A stretch of DNA of 64,000 nt from Zoroaster sp. YZ-2022 (GCA_029582265.1 CM055819.1:5187855-5251854), one strand, 5' to 3'. Positions 48,290 to 59,990 are shown, counted from the first letter of the stretch. Notes: a model not told the origin generated them from the sequence alone. Numbers and translations: made by a program.

Positions 48290-49860
48290 GTAAGCTCTTC
48301 TCAGTTTTTCATCCTTTGAAACTCACGTGAAATATTTGTTTCTCGTCGGTGTTAGACCATCAGGCCAAAAAAAAAAGTCTGTGGTTTCTGGTCTCCGCGC
48401 ACGTCGCCTCAGACCTGCACATCGGCATTTTTAGGTGTTTGGGTATGTACCCGAAACACCTATTGTTTTTGTTCGTTTTTTCTTTTTTTTCCTTCTTCTT
48501 CTTCTTCTCCCCATCGATTGTCTACAAAAAAACACATACTTGCAAACTTCACATGAACTTGAAACTTGGCATATACTTAGAACTTAACACGTAGGTGAAA
48601 CAAAATTTGTGACGTCATGATTAGGTCATCAGATATCGAATTTCGATCAATCATTCTTTATTAGTTAAAACGTTTCGATTACGTTGCAAATCAAAGATCT
48701 ATACGGCTGTTTCAACGGTAAAAAAGTGCGCCCTCTGTTGGTGAATCTAAATCAGCTCTGGTCGTGCTCATTATGTATGCATGTTTAAGGAATTGAGCGT
48801 TTACGCTTCGGAATTATGCAATTGACTCGGCTATCGTGACCCCTGAAAAAATTGTGTTTCTGATCAATTCGTTTCGCAACATGTATTATGTGATTGACTA
48901 AAATCCTTTTTAGGTTCTTTTTTATGTCAGCATAATCTATTTATTCTGAAAAAGGTCACTTAATAGCTCTTTTCGAGGTCGTTGAATCGATTAACTGCCA
49001 CATGTTTCAACAGTTGGGTGCATGCAGACCTGCGGAGAAAACCTTCCACAAAAGCGAGTTTTTCACTATTTTTTGAATTTTTCCTATCACCAGTGGATGT
49101 TTCATCGTTGAAAACAGACATTATTATGCACACTTAATTGGAGGTGAGTCTGGGCAATGACAAATTTACGAGAATCTTTGATTTAAAAATAAGCATTTTA
49201 ACCGGCTTCAGACATGTCAGATGTGTTGTAACGCGTTGGTTGATGCATACAGCATGCAGATAGATTGATGACAGTGCAGTCAGTAATGTGTACGGTATGG
49301 GCGCAGTGAATGGTACTAGTACTTTAAACGTTGGGACTAATTTAGCGGGTACCCGGTTTTATGTAAACAAAGTATGCTTAGTGGGTTTTTCCTCCATGAC
49401 TCTTTTGAAATACTAGTAGTAGTACTATAGTGGTAAATAGTCTGTAACGTTAGGAGAGTGAAGCCTAGGCATGAGTACAATTAGTTGAATTTAAAAAAAA
49501 ATTATGCTAACGTTAGATGTGTTATCAATAGGCTATAGGATGTACTCAGTGTAATTTCTAATGTTAGCTCTGTGAAATTAAATAATTGATTTTTAAAATT
49601 TAAACAAACAAATGGTCTGAACAGTGAACAACAATGTTTAAGGGCTGAAAACATTAAAAACATTAGTACAGCTGGACATGTCTACCAATGTCATGCATGT
49701 ATAATACATGGAGGTACTTTGTAAATTATGTATGTCGCAATATTCTCCAAGTCAGAGTTTATTAGCAAAGGTACATTTTAAATAATTTTGGTTGATACTA
49801 ATAATATTTACAACAACAATCATGACATTTAGGGAAAACTTATAGCTTTGCATGGTGAAT

Positions 49861-50028
49861 TAAGACTAATTGCGGTGACACCATGTGAAATACGCTAGTG
49901 AGTAGTAATTAGTTCTGAAAAGAACTAGAGGTTACAACTTGACATTTCGATCAGTATGCTCTGATCGTCCTCATCAGGATTTACTACTCAATAGAGAATT
50001 TCACATGGTGTCACTGTAATTAGTCTTA
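49861..50028. mobile_element. Full-length GTTCT-hairpin element
   Basis: Both ends are present: TAAGACTAATTGCGGTGACA and its inverted counterpart TGTCACTGTAATTAGTCTTA, extended by CCATGTGAAAT. Inside are GTTCTGAAAAGAAC and CGATCAGTATGCTCTGATCG. This copy defines the ends of the family seen elsewhere as fragments. Confidence 0.8.
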
Positions 50029-50158
50029 CTTAATCATGAAATTTAACGAATATCATTTATGATACTTTTCAGAATTTGTGATCACATGAAATCATGAAAT
50101 GGTTTTGAATACAACAAAATAAAACATGCTTATTTTGAGTTTAATTTTCTTTTCACAG

Positions 50159-50251
50159 CTGATCTTCCTAGATGGAACTCCCTCAATTCTGGAGTGGCGA
50201 TGGTTTGATCACTTTATGGGAACATTGCAAACAGTAGGATTAGCTGCAAAG
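50159..50251 (+). other. Orphan 93-bp open exon-like segment inside the large Helentron-like element
   Basis: The acceptor is TTTTCTTTTCACAG and the donor AAAG|GTAAGA. All 31 codons are open in phase 0 and begin LIFLDGTPSILEWRWFDHFM. I do not recognise the family. Its position between the element termini at 48430 and 51636 allows it to be a captured host-gene fragment, since Helitron-type elements often carry these. It may equally be chance. Confidence 0.28.
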
Positions 50252-52518
50252 GTAAGAGTTATGTCATATTAGGAAACAGTCCGGCAGTGGGTTAGAAATG
50301 AACAGACTTTACAGATATTTTTATTGTTTTAAGTAGTAAACTCTTTGTATGTGTAAAACTGTACCATGAAATTGCTGTAAAGGGAAGTTACAACACCGGT
50401 AAATCTAAAAACCTATAAATCAATCATCCTGAGAAATGATTTGGTTTTCATGTTAGAGAAAAGAGGAATCGTTGTCAAAAACGGAAAAAACATGTAACAG
50501 TTTTTGTTTATATTTTTTACATGGATGTGTTAGTACCATATACCAATGTACATGTACATTCCCTTTATTTTTGTATTGCATTTTTAGATACATGGACGGC
50601 CAAAATGTAAGTAAATAGGCCCTGAACTATTTGACCAATGAAAGATTTTCTAGAGATTTGATCTAACAATGAAAAACAACAAATAATACATGAGGTAGTG
50701 CATCCCATGTGTATGTATACATGTACATTATGTGTAAAACAATGTTTTTTTCTTATTTTTGACAGATCTTTATGCATGCCCTTATTCCTGGTATTGTGGT
50801 GGTGTGATGGCACTGCATGATGCTTAACAACTTTTGCAGAGGATCTTTCATTCCGTGAACTTCACGTCCTGCCATGTTGAATTCAGTATATACCAGCTTG
50901 CCACCTTATGGCACCTCCAATAGACCAATTTCTACTTTATACATACATGTAAATGTAGCTTTGGGCTGATGTTGATTCCAGAGAAACTTCAGTAAATTCA
51001 GTAAATCAGGAGTACAATGTCTGTGTCAAAACAGCATGGAGTCAAGGAGTTGAACAATTGTAATATCTTGAGTGTAGGAAAAACTGAACAATATCCGTAC
51101 TATTGCGCAGGATTTCTGTGTAAAAAGAGGATGTGAATGATAAATCTGATGTCGCGTACATCTGCAAACATTTGAACTAAACCAGTGCACTATGACGTTC
51201 AAGTTAATCATCATTGCCAAGGCCTGATTTGCATCTAGGGCTCTGCTCTCTTATTTTTCATCCTTTTGGAGCTAAACACTGTTCTTCAGTACATCATTGT
51301 TATGATTCAAAATATTCTTGAAAATATTTAGGCCCAATATCAGTGCTGCTTAGTTTATAGTTATACCCACGAACTTGTTTTGTGTGGGCTGGGTGAAACA
51401 ACAGTAAAAAAGAACATTGATTTCAAAACACAGGCACTTTCAAGAAGTCTTAAGTAGTGTAAATAACTGAACTTTGGTGTGAATTTCAATGTTGCAATAT
51501 TTATGGCCAGTGAGTGTAGTCATGTCAATAATGCTAAACTGATGACAACAAATTGCAATAATCATTACTTTCATCACTATCCTGACAAAACCCGAACACC
51601 TATGTGTTTGTCATATGACAAACACTTAAGTCTAGTTAATTTTCTTTTTGTTTTGCTATGAAATGATGTCCGATTGCAGCCAAAATTGCTGGATCGATTG
51701 GAATTCTGCCATGCTGTGTTTTAAACAACTTTTTCACACAGGGGTATGAACATTTGCCCGATTTGTGAGGCCTCTCTTAGCCACCATACTTTTTATATGG
51801 GAAATTTGGTCCTTGTGTATACACATGTATCATGTATTTTCCTGTTGGCAAAAAAAAAAAAAAAAAGTGTCACCGCACCAATTTTGAAGCCGACCTATAA
51901 CCAGAAACTGAAGACTTTTTTGGATATGCTTGCTGTACTTTCAACAGACAATTGTAATTTTGCTAGAATGCAGTACAATTTCTATTTGTGGCTTGACTGC
52001 CAGCACTGGTCACAAGCAAATTCAGACAACCTCCTTATCGAAGCAAAGGGTCAAGGGAAGGTACAACATTGGCAATGTTGGCAAAACTTTGCCAGTTGGT
52101 ATATCGAGTGCTTGGAGCACAAATATGTTAAGTAAATTTTTTTATTTGGTGTTTTGAGAAAATAGAAGGTTTGAACCTGCGAAAAATCAGGTTTCTGTTC
52201 ATGTGCAAATGGAAGTTATTTCTCATGCAATTTTCACCATCAATGCATGTGATTGATGTTTATCTGATGTGTTCATCATCTAGAGAGTGTAATGTTACAT
52301 AATATTATACTAAAACCCCAATTAAAATCGCCAAAAATGCCCTTTTATTCTCTAAGCACTCGATATGCACTCTTTGAATCAAGATATATGACACAAAAAA
52401 ACCAAGTAAAGTTTCAGCTCAATGTGAAGTCTAAGAATAATTTGCAGTTGTTATATTTTTTTATTATATTATACTGAAAACAACTTTTTGAAAATGTGCA
52501 GATTCTTCCTGTGTTTCC

Positions 52519-52732
52519 CTTAAAGGAACATTATCGTCACGATCAACAGGGCATGGAATCAGGATACTAGTTTTAGATTAAATCAGTGACTGAAAATAAT
52601 ACCCCACATGATAAGGTCATATTACCGTTGCTGCTGCATAAATGCGCCAGTAAATTTCAGTCACTGTGTTCATCTTAAACTAGGACATCGATTCCATGCC
52701 CTGCTCTGATCGTGGCAATGTTGTCCCCTTAA
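52519..52732 (+). mobile_element. TTAA-target MITE, copy 10
   Basis: It runs CTTAAAGGAACATTATCGTC to GGCAATGTTGTCCCCTTAA. Confidence 0.82.
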
Positions 52733-52919
52733 ATGAGACTCTATTCAGACAACATTTTTTCAAGTTTTTTCTGGGTGATTGATACCTCTACCAACTTCAC
52801 ATCAAATTTTGTTGTATAATAATTCAGTATTTTATAATCGGGTTAATAAACAATGTTATACCTTCCCTTTAAAGCCAGTCTTGTTAAATGTTAAATTCCA
52901 ATAACCTAAGGGGTTACTT

Positions 52920-54885
52920 TATCTAGAGGGCGCTGTAGGAAGCAGTTACAGTAACCAAATTCCTGTGAAAAATGGTTGTGATAGCTATGAATCCTATGTA
53001 ATGTATAATAATACTCTCTCTTTTAAGACTCCAACAAAATATCATTCATCATTTAAGGAAGCAGTGTCATAGATGTTGGTATTTTGGGATCTGTGATGGT
53101 AACTTTTAGATATGTCAAATCCATAAAAACTAAAACTAAATAAGCAGTTGGGAATAGATGACATTTTGAAGATATAATAAATTTGCTGAACATTGTAACA
53201 CATCGATCCCCCCCAAAAAGGTTTCTGTACAGAATATAGTGAACAAATTCAATTAGGGAACTCAGAGGAAAAACCTCGGAGAATGTCTAGGGGAAAAAAC
53301 TCAAAAAGGCAGGGACTGAAAACCCAGTCACCACATGGATTTGATTCGGATTTAACCCAAGGCCACAATCTAAGATCCAAATATTTGAATACAGAAAGTA
53401 CTAAGTTTTGTCACATTTCAGAATTGTTGGGAAATTAAGAACAAACTTAATTTTTGGATTGTATTCTGTTAAACTAGCTTTTCTTTATAATTGTAATATA
53501 AAGTATTTGATAAAAATAAAACATTTAAATAACTTCAAAAAATTTCTTGTGCTGAAAGTATTTTTAAAATGTCTTTTGTAGAAAATTAAGAAAAAGCAAA
53601 AACTCTTAACAAAACGTGCGCATACATTAATATTTTACATCTATAGAGGGCAGTATTGAAGTTACAAATCGTCTTCTACAAAAAAAATCATGTGTAATTA
53701 GTGCCAAGTGTTTTAAAACCGCCTTTTGTCGAAAAATTAGGAAAAAGCAAAAACTCTGAACAAGTGTGCATAATATTTTACATTTATATAGGGCAGTATT
53801 AAAGTATTAAAGTGAAAGTGTTTTAAAAACCATCTTTTGTCAAAAATTAGGAAAAATGCAAAATTTTCCTTCGAAATATTCGCTTGTGACAAAATGCTAT
53901 TAGTATGTTATCAACTCCATATTATGTTGAAGTTATTAAGATACGATAAATCTAAAAAAGAATTCCACATACATTAATATTTTACATCTATAGAGGGCAG
54001 TATTGAAGTAATAAATCGTCTTCTACCAAAAAAAATCATATGTGCTAATGCATTGAATATCTTGCTTTCCATCTAATAGATGGCAAATTTCAAGCAGAAA
54101 GTTGTTGGGGTATAACCAGTATCACATCAAATGCATTTGTAGTAATATGCGGAATTACATTAACTATTTTGCCTATAGAGGGCAGTCTTTCTGAGCAGAA
54201 AATAATTCCAATACGATGATATCCATATACCCACTCAATCTTACCCACTGAATATTGTGAAAAAAATTACTGAATGAGGGCAGTATTCAAGAAAAAATTA
54301 ATTCAGAAGTGACTGACAAAGCGTTATTCATATAACTACTCAGATGCGCAAATCGTGTAAATTGAGGGCAGTATTATGTAAATAGTCATTCAGGCATAAC
54401 CAAAATGTTTTCTTAATACCAACAGAATCAACCATTCAAATGCGAAAATACTTTAAATGGTTTTGCTTAAAACAAATATTTTAAATTTTACTATCGATAA
54501 TTCAAATAATTTTGATAATTCAAATAATTCAGTAATTCAAATACATGCGCAAATGCGTTGAATATTTTGCCCGTAGAGAGCAACCTTTTAGAGAAAAAAA
54601 CCTCATTCAATCGTGACCACATGATTGCTATAGCAACCTTTAACATTGAAATGTACAAATTTACTTAAACTGATTCATCCCACTAGATGGCAGTATAACA
54701 CAGTTATTGATTTTCTATATCAAATAAATCTTTTTTTGCGCAAATGCACTGAATATTTTGCCTATAGAGGGCAGTATCCAAGAAGAAGCGTTGTACGTGT
54801 ATGCATTCACTCAATTCACCTCTCACATGTACACATTATAATTATACATGTACGTTGAATGTTTCTCTATAGAGGGCAAGTATTA
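52920..54885 (+). repeat. Cluster of AGAGGGCAGTAT motifs (CTCF-like)
   Basis: Starts near 53642, 53785, 53990, 54173, 54273, 54361, 54762 and 54868 read (TAT)AGAGGGCAGTAT or close variants. CCACTAGATGGCAGTAT occurs at 54679 and TAGAGGGCGCTGTAGG at 52924. All are on the plus strand, about 80-250 bp apart. CCACTAGATGGCAG fits the CTCF core consensus. No gene was seen in this stretch. Confidence 0.6.
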
Positions 54886-55076
54886 AATCATTCAGGTATG
54901 GCAAATTAATATTTGTCTGACAAATTGCACTTTAAAAAAATCACTTTATTATGTAGTATGATACCGAAACAATACAAAAGCGCCCATTGAAGCACGACGG
55001 ATCTAGCCTCCATCGATACTTTTGATCAATATTTACATTATGACACTTTTTTGAAGCATGCTTCCGGTCACATTGT

Positions 55077-55500
55077 TAAAGGGAAGGTGCAACATTGGTA
55101 AAACATCAATTTAACAAATTATTAAGTATGTTTGGTACAAATATCAACCATCCTGAGAAATTAATCCGTCTAAAGTGCTTTCATTATTGTGGCGGCGTGG
55201 GGGAGAGATAGCATTTTCATTTCCAAATTTCAAAGTTTAAAAATTTTTGCTGAACAAAATCCAAATTGAAATTGAAATGGGCAAATTTACACACTTCAAA
55301 CACTTCGTAAGAAGAGCGTGAGTCAGCGTGACGCGAAACACTTCGTCATTTTGATTGGTTCAAAGCTGCGTCGCATGTCGCGCGCCCTCTAAATGTAACT
55401 GCTCTGATTTTGATAAACCATGTCTTTACCAATTGTTAATGCACCCCCACATGATCACGTTTCATCCGCGCAAATATCTTGTGCATTTATGAAAATTGAT
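55077..55500 (+). repeat. Unclassified repeat family D, longest copy
   Basis: It starts AAAGGGAAGGTGCAACATTG and includes GGGCAAATTTACACACTTCA, CATTTTGATTGGTTCAAAGC and CCACATGATCACGTTT. It lies just upstream of the protease-like receptor gene. Confidence 0.6.
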
Positions 55501-55724
55501 TTAAAAGAAGAAAAAAGGTCATCATTTTAATGGATTTAAAGTTGAGTGTAGGCATTATGGCGTGCAAAGTGAACATTTAATCCCGAAAAATATAGAGCCT
55601 ATATCTCTCTTTCTAATAGAGATATCGTTATTATTAATAGAGATATCTGACCAAAACAGCAAGTAATGATATAATGTGATTTAAAATCATATATTTTTAT
55701 GCAGGGCAGATCTTCTAGACCATT

Positions 55725-55821
55725 ATGACTCGACTTATCATGTTAGGGATTCCTTGTGTAACTATTACTTCGGTAGTTGCTGTGATCCTGTCTCTGCTGT
55801 CAACATGCCAGTCTTTTCAAG
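55725..55821 (+). CDS. Protease-like receptor, exon 1 (signal peptide)
   Basis: The exon starts at MTRLIMLGIP and contains a hydrophobic stretch VTITSVVAVILSLLSTC before QSFQ, ending in phase 1 at CAAG|GTTAGT. A CAG acceptor-like site at 55701-55704 precedes the ATG by about 20 bases, so an upstream non-coding exon is possible. It could act as a signal peptide or a signal anchor. The C-terminal helix favours a cleaved signal and type I topology. Confidence 0.62.
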
Positions 55822-56029
55822 GTTAGTCTGGGTTTTTGTGGGGGCCGAAGTATTGCCCATGTTTTTTCTCTATGTTCACGACAATTTCCAGATTTTTTCC
55901 CCATCGGAACATTGCTTTTCTTAATTGAGGAAGGAAAAACAAATGCTTTAAAATGACAGAATTAGGCTTACGAAGGTTACCAAGTGATGTTTTGAAATGG
56001 TATGGCCTATTCAGATGACTATAGCTTTT

Positions 56030-56668
56030 TAGGTGTTCGGGTATGTACCCGAAACACCTATTGTTTTTGTTCGTTTTTTTTCTTCTTCTCCTTCTTCTTC
56101 TTCTCCCCATCGATTGTCTACAAAAAACACATACTTGCAAACTTTACATGAACTTGAAACTTGGCATATACTTGGCATGTAGATGAAACAAAATTTGTGA
56201 CGTCATGATTAGGTCATCAGATATCGAATTACGATAAATCAAAGTTTAATATTTAAAAAAATCATATCTCAACAACCACAAGAGGGAAATTCACAATTTT
56301 AGCATCATTGTATATGTACAGATCGTTAATTGTCGAAAAATATTTACACAAAGGTGACCCTAATTTGACCTTACTTTCTGTCCAAACCGGAAGTCAAAGT
56401 TTAATATTTAAAAAAATCATATCTCAACAACCACAAGAGGTAAATTCACAGTTTTTGCACTATTGTACAGATTGTTAACTGTCAAAAATATTTACAAAAA
56501 CGTGACCCCAATTTGACCTTTACTTCCTGTCTAAACCGGAAGTCACAGTTTAATATTAAAAAATAATAATGGAAAGTTTCTTTAACAAACATTCTGATGT
56601 CATCATCACTGTCCTGACAAAACTCGAACACCTATGTGTTTGTAATATAACAAACACTTAAGTCTAGT
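56030..56668 (+). mobile_element. Helentron-like element E2 (just before protease exon 2)
   Basis: The 5' end is TTAGGTGTTCGGGTATGTAC with foldback CCGAAACACC. The interior holds two 149-bp units (GACCCYAATTTGACC at 56355 and 56504). The 3' end is CTCGAACACCTATG, hairpin GTGTTTGTAATATAACAAAC, then CTAG|T. It ends 21 bases before the exon. Confidence 0.75.
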
Positions 56669-56689
56669 GTTATCTATTTTATTCACCAG

Positions 56690-56871
56690 AGAATACTACG
56701 TGTGGCGAGCAGACTGCACCACTGCTAGGGGAATTCGCCATTGTAGGCGGCCAGGCAGCCCAGGATGGCGAATGGCCGTGGCAGGTCGACATGGTCGTCA
56801 GTGGATATTCACTGTGTGGTGCTTCACTTGTTCATCCCGAATGGGTACTGACGGCGGCTCACTGTCTGTTA
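56690..56871 (+). CDS. Protease-like receptor, exon 2 (IVGG to catalytic His)
   Basis: The acceptor is TTATTCACCAG. It encodes ENTTCGEQTAPLLGEF, the activation-type N-terminus IVGGQAAQDGEWPWQVDM, and LCGASLVHPEWVLTAAHCLL with the Cys42-Cys58 pair and the catalytic His (about residue 90). The likely donor TTA|GTAAAA is followed 25 bases later by a Helentron-like element, and another such element ends about 20 bases before the exon. Confidence 0.7.
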
Positions 56872-57599
56872 GTAAAAAATATTATGTACCTAGTAATTAG
56901 GTGTTCGGGTATGCACCCGAAACACCTGTTGTTTTTGTTCGTTTTTTTTTTCTTCACCTTTTTCTTCTCCGGATCGATTGTCTACAAAAAACACATACTT
57001 GCAAACTTCACATGAACTTCAAACTTGGCATATACCTAGAACATAACACGTAGATGAAACATGAGTTGTGACGTCATCATGAGGTCATCAGATATTGCAT
57101 TACGATAAATCAAAGTTTAATATTAAAAAAATCATATCAAGGGATCTGAAAAATCAATAAATTTCCTGATTTAGTCGGGGAAAACATGTAGTTTATCATG
57201 AGTGTGAAGAGTGTGAAATATGTGACATTAAAGACGAGGATATGTTTGAGTTTGATATTTATTTTTATTGAAAACACGACATTTTTGTAAAAAAAAGAAA
57301 CACACTTTTCGTAAAAAATTACGCGCAATCCAGAATATGTTATTTTCACTACGTCCGCAATACTCAATCGAGTGGGCGGGGCATAGAAAACAGTCCGGCC
57401 GGCGGCGGAACGGTAATACTGTTTGTCGCCATCTATCGGAGAAACAGATACCACTGTTATGTACACGTTTCTCTACAATGTACTGAGTCATTGTAGAAAC
57501 TATTTTTTGAGAAAACCTATTCCTAAGCAGCAATAACTTAGAACATAACACGTAGATGAAACATGAGTTGTGACGTCATCATGATGTCATCAGATATTG

Positions 57600-58232
57600 A
57601 ATTACGATAAATCAAATTTAATATTTAAAAAAAGTATATCTCAACAACCACAAGAGGTAAATTCACAATTTTTGTACCATTGTACAGATCGTTAATTGTC
57701 AAAAAATATTTACAAAAAGATGACCCCAATTTGACCTTAATTCCTGTCCAAACCGGAAGTCAAATTTTAATATTTAAAAAAATTATATCTCAACAACCAC
57801 AAGAGGTAAATTCACAATTTTTGAACCATTGTACAGATCGTTAATTGTCAAAAAATATTTACAAAAAGGTGACCCCAATTTGACCTTACTTCCTGTCCAA
57901 ACCGGAAGTCAAAGTTTAATATTTAAAAAAATCATATCTCAACAACCACAAAAGGTAAATTCACAATTTTTGTACCATTGTACAGATCGTTAATTGTCAA
58001 AATATATTTACAAAAAGGTGACCCCAATTTGACCTTACTTCCTGTCCAAACCGGAAGTCAAAGTTTAATATTTAAAAAAATCATATCTCAACAACCACAA
58101 GAGATAAATTGACATTTTTTGCACCATTGTATAGATTGTTAATTGTCGAAAAATATTTACACAAAGGTGACCCAAATTTGACCTTACTTCCTGTCCAAAC
58201 CGTAAGTCAAAGTTTAATATTTTTAAAAAATC
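57600..58232 (+). repeat. 149-bp tandem array in Helentron-like element E3
   Basis: The unit contains ATCATATCTCAACAACCACA, GTACAGATCGTTAATTGTCA and CTTCCTGTCCAAACCGGAAG. Spacing is exactly 149 between four consecutive units. Confidence 0.9.
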
Positions 58233-58254
58233 ATCCACATTTATGCGCCTGATG

Positions 58255-58460
58255 CAGCGGCGTAGCCAGGACTTTTTCAGTGGGGGGGCACAGGGGGGGG
58301 GGCATTGCTTTTCAGAGGGGGGGCCCAGGGGGCATGGGTTTTTTCCCTTTTCTTTATCTTTTCTGTTTTTGGGGCACTATGAGGATTTTCGTGGGGGCAC
58401 CTGGGGCACTGGAAATTTGTGGGGGGCACGTGCCCCCAGGCCCCCGTGGCTACGCCGCTG
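58255..58460. mobile_element. hAT-type MITE (CAGCGGCGTAGCC ends)
   Basis: The termini are CAGCGGCGTAGCCAGGA and GGCTACGCCGCTG, with the exact 8-bp duplication GCCTGATG on both sides. It is inserted in a SINE tail fragment inside E3. Confidence 0.9.
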
Positions 58461-58976
58461 GCCTGATGAGCAGGGATGATAATGTACAGCGCTTGATACC
58501 TTGTTTAAAAGCGCTTTAAAATGCCCGACATTATTAAGAGGTAAATTCACAATCTTTGCACCATTGTACAGATCGTTAATTGTCAAAAAATATTTAAATA
58601 AAGTTGACCCCAATTTGACCTTTTCTTCCTCCCGAACACCTAGTGTTTGTTCAAACAAACACTTATGCTCTAGTTTTCTCTGGTTTGATGTTTGAAACAG
58701 CGTATCCTCTTCTAGTGATCCCCAGACTGCCACTTTCTAGGTTGTTTTAGTAACATAACGTGATGATCCCTGTCTATACGGCATGTTTTGGTTCAATGAC
58801 TTCTGGCTCAGCACCCCGAACAAAGATATTGACAAAATAGGGCTAGATGGCTCAGTTTGAAAACTCAGTTTTGTAAAGGTTTTCTTCCAATTTTGTTTTC
58901 AATTATTCAGTATTTCTTTGTTTCTTTATTTCTTTCTACATTTCTTTCTTTCTTTATTTCTCTTGTGGGATGTGGT

Positions 58977-59281
58977 CAGCGGCGTAGCCCCCCACGAAAA
59001 ATCTCGATCGTGCCTTAAAAACAGAAACGAAACAGAAACGGGAAAAACCCATACCCCCTGGGCAGTGGCGTAGCCAGGACTTTTTCAGTGGGTGGCAGGG
59101 GGGGGCATTGCTTTTCAGTGGGGGGGGGGCCCAGGGTATGGGTTTTTTGGGGCCCGATGAGGATTTTTCGTGGGGGCACCTGGGGCACTGGAAATTTGTG
59201 GGGGCACGCCCCCAGGCCCCCGTGGTGGCTACGCCGCTGCCCCTGGGTCCCCCCACTGAAAAAGTCCTGGCTACGCCGCTG
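58977..59281. mobile_element. hAT-type MITE, outer element of a nested pair
   Basis: Ends CAGCGGCGTAGCC and CCTGGCTACGCCGCTG, with the exact 8-bp duplication GATGTGGT (58969-58976, 59282-59289). Confidence 0.9.
59063..59239. mobile_element. hAT-type MITE, inner element of a nested pair
   Basis: Ends CAGTGGCGTAGCCAGGA and GGCTACGCCGCTG, with the exact 8-bp duplication CCCCTGGG (59055-59062, 59240-59247). It was inserted into its relative at 58977. Confidence 0.9.
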
Positions 59282-59366
59282 GATGTGGTACAACTTCTTG
59301 TGTTATTTAAACCTTATACTAATGCGCAGATGCTATATTCTTACCAGGGTATCCATACTTACCAAG

Positions 59367-59633
59367 CCAGACCTATTCCAGTTTCGGATGGGTAACAACA
59401 AAGCTAGTATTACCGGACCAAATCAACAAATCAGGACAGCTGAAAAGATCTTCATGCACCCGGACTACGCCATATCAGTACGGTCAACTACAACGTTGCC
59501 CTTTTCAAGTTAAAAGAGCCGTTCAACATAACGGACTACGTCCGGACGGTGTGTCTGTCAACAGCGAGTATGGCCGCCGAGTTTCCTGCCACAACACCGG
59601 TGACAGTGACTGGTTGGGGAGCGACTGAATATG
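59367..59633 (+). CDS. Protease-like receptor, exon 3 (Asp102 region, frameshifted)
   Basis: A phase-0 start after ACTTACCAAG gives PDLFQFRMGNN directly after AAHCLL. This places the Asp102-equivalent 46 residues after His, as in chymotrypsin-fold enzymes. The exon reads to HPDYAISVR, then must shift by one base (near 59482) to continue VNYNVALFKLKEPF...RTVCLSTAS...VTVTGWGATEY. The Asp is Asn (AAC). An upstream AG at 59346-59347 is an alternative border but has the wrong phase. The donor is ATG|GTAAGT. Confidence 0.6.
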
Positions 59634-59670
59634 GTAAGTTAAAGCATGGAGGAAGTTTCCTCCATGGTTA

Positions 59671-59990
59671 AAGGCATCAGTGGCGTAAATCTGTGTCGGG
59701 AAGTGGGGGATTATATTAAAATTTACAACGAAGCACTGGATCTCGGATGTCGCTCAACCAGGGGGATACCCCCAAACACCACTTGAAACATCACTTTATG
59801 TACCATTTATCTTCTTTTTTGTACAGGCAAAACAAACCAAATTTCCCCCTCTTTTGCACGATTTTTTTTGCTTATTATTTGTTTTACCACATTAAAAATT
59901 CTGGGGGGATGATCCTATGGACCATCCCCCGTGCCAAAAAGTGGGAGGGGGGGGTATATATCCCCCATCCCCCAGGATTTACACCCGGTT
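59671..59990. mobile_element. Possible hAT-type element
   Basis: CAGTGGCGTAAATCTGTG at the left and GGATTTACACCCGGTTG at the right are loosely inverted, with a G-rich interior as in the neighbouring elements. No clear target duplication. Confidence 0.35.

Larger units (their letters stand above)
48430..51636 (+). mobile_element. Helentron-like element E1, 3.2 kb
   Basis: The 5' end has TTAGGTGTTTGGGTATGTAC and a foldback CCGAAACACC. The 3' end has ACCCGAACACCTATG, the hairpin GTGTTTGTCATATGACAAAC, then ACTTAAGTCTAG followed by T. Sub-terminal inverted repeats plus a 3' hairpin and CTAG|T match Helitron/Helentron-type ends. The interior differs from E2 and E3 and holds a GTTCT-hairpin repeat (49861-50028) and an open exon-like segment (50159-50251). 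It may instead be two fragments. Confidence 0.6.
56896..58677 (+). mobile_element. Helentron-like element E3 (just after protease exon 2)
   Basis: The 5' end is TTAGGTGTTCGGGTATGCAC. Five 149-bp units follow (GACCCCAATTTGACC at 57722, 57871, 58020, 58169 and 58604), and a 3' end with CCCGAACACC, hairpin GTGTTTGTTCAAACAAACAC and CTCTAG|T. A 400-bp segment (57137-57540) sits between direct repeats of element sequence. A hAT-type element in a SINE fragment (58247-58530) interrupts the last unit. Confidence 0.75.
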
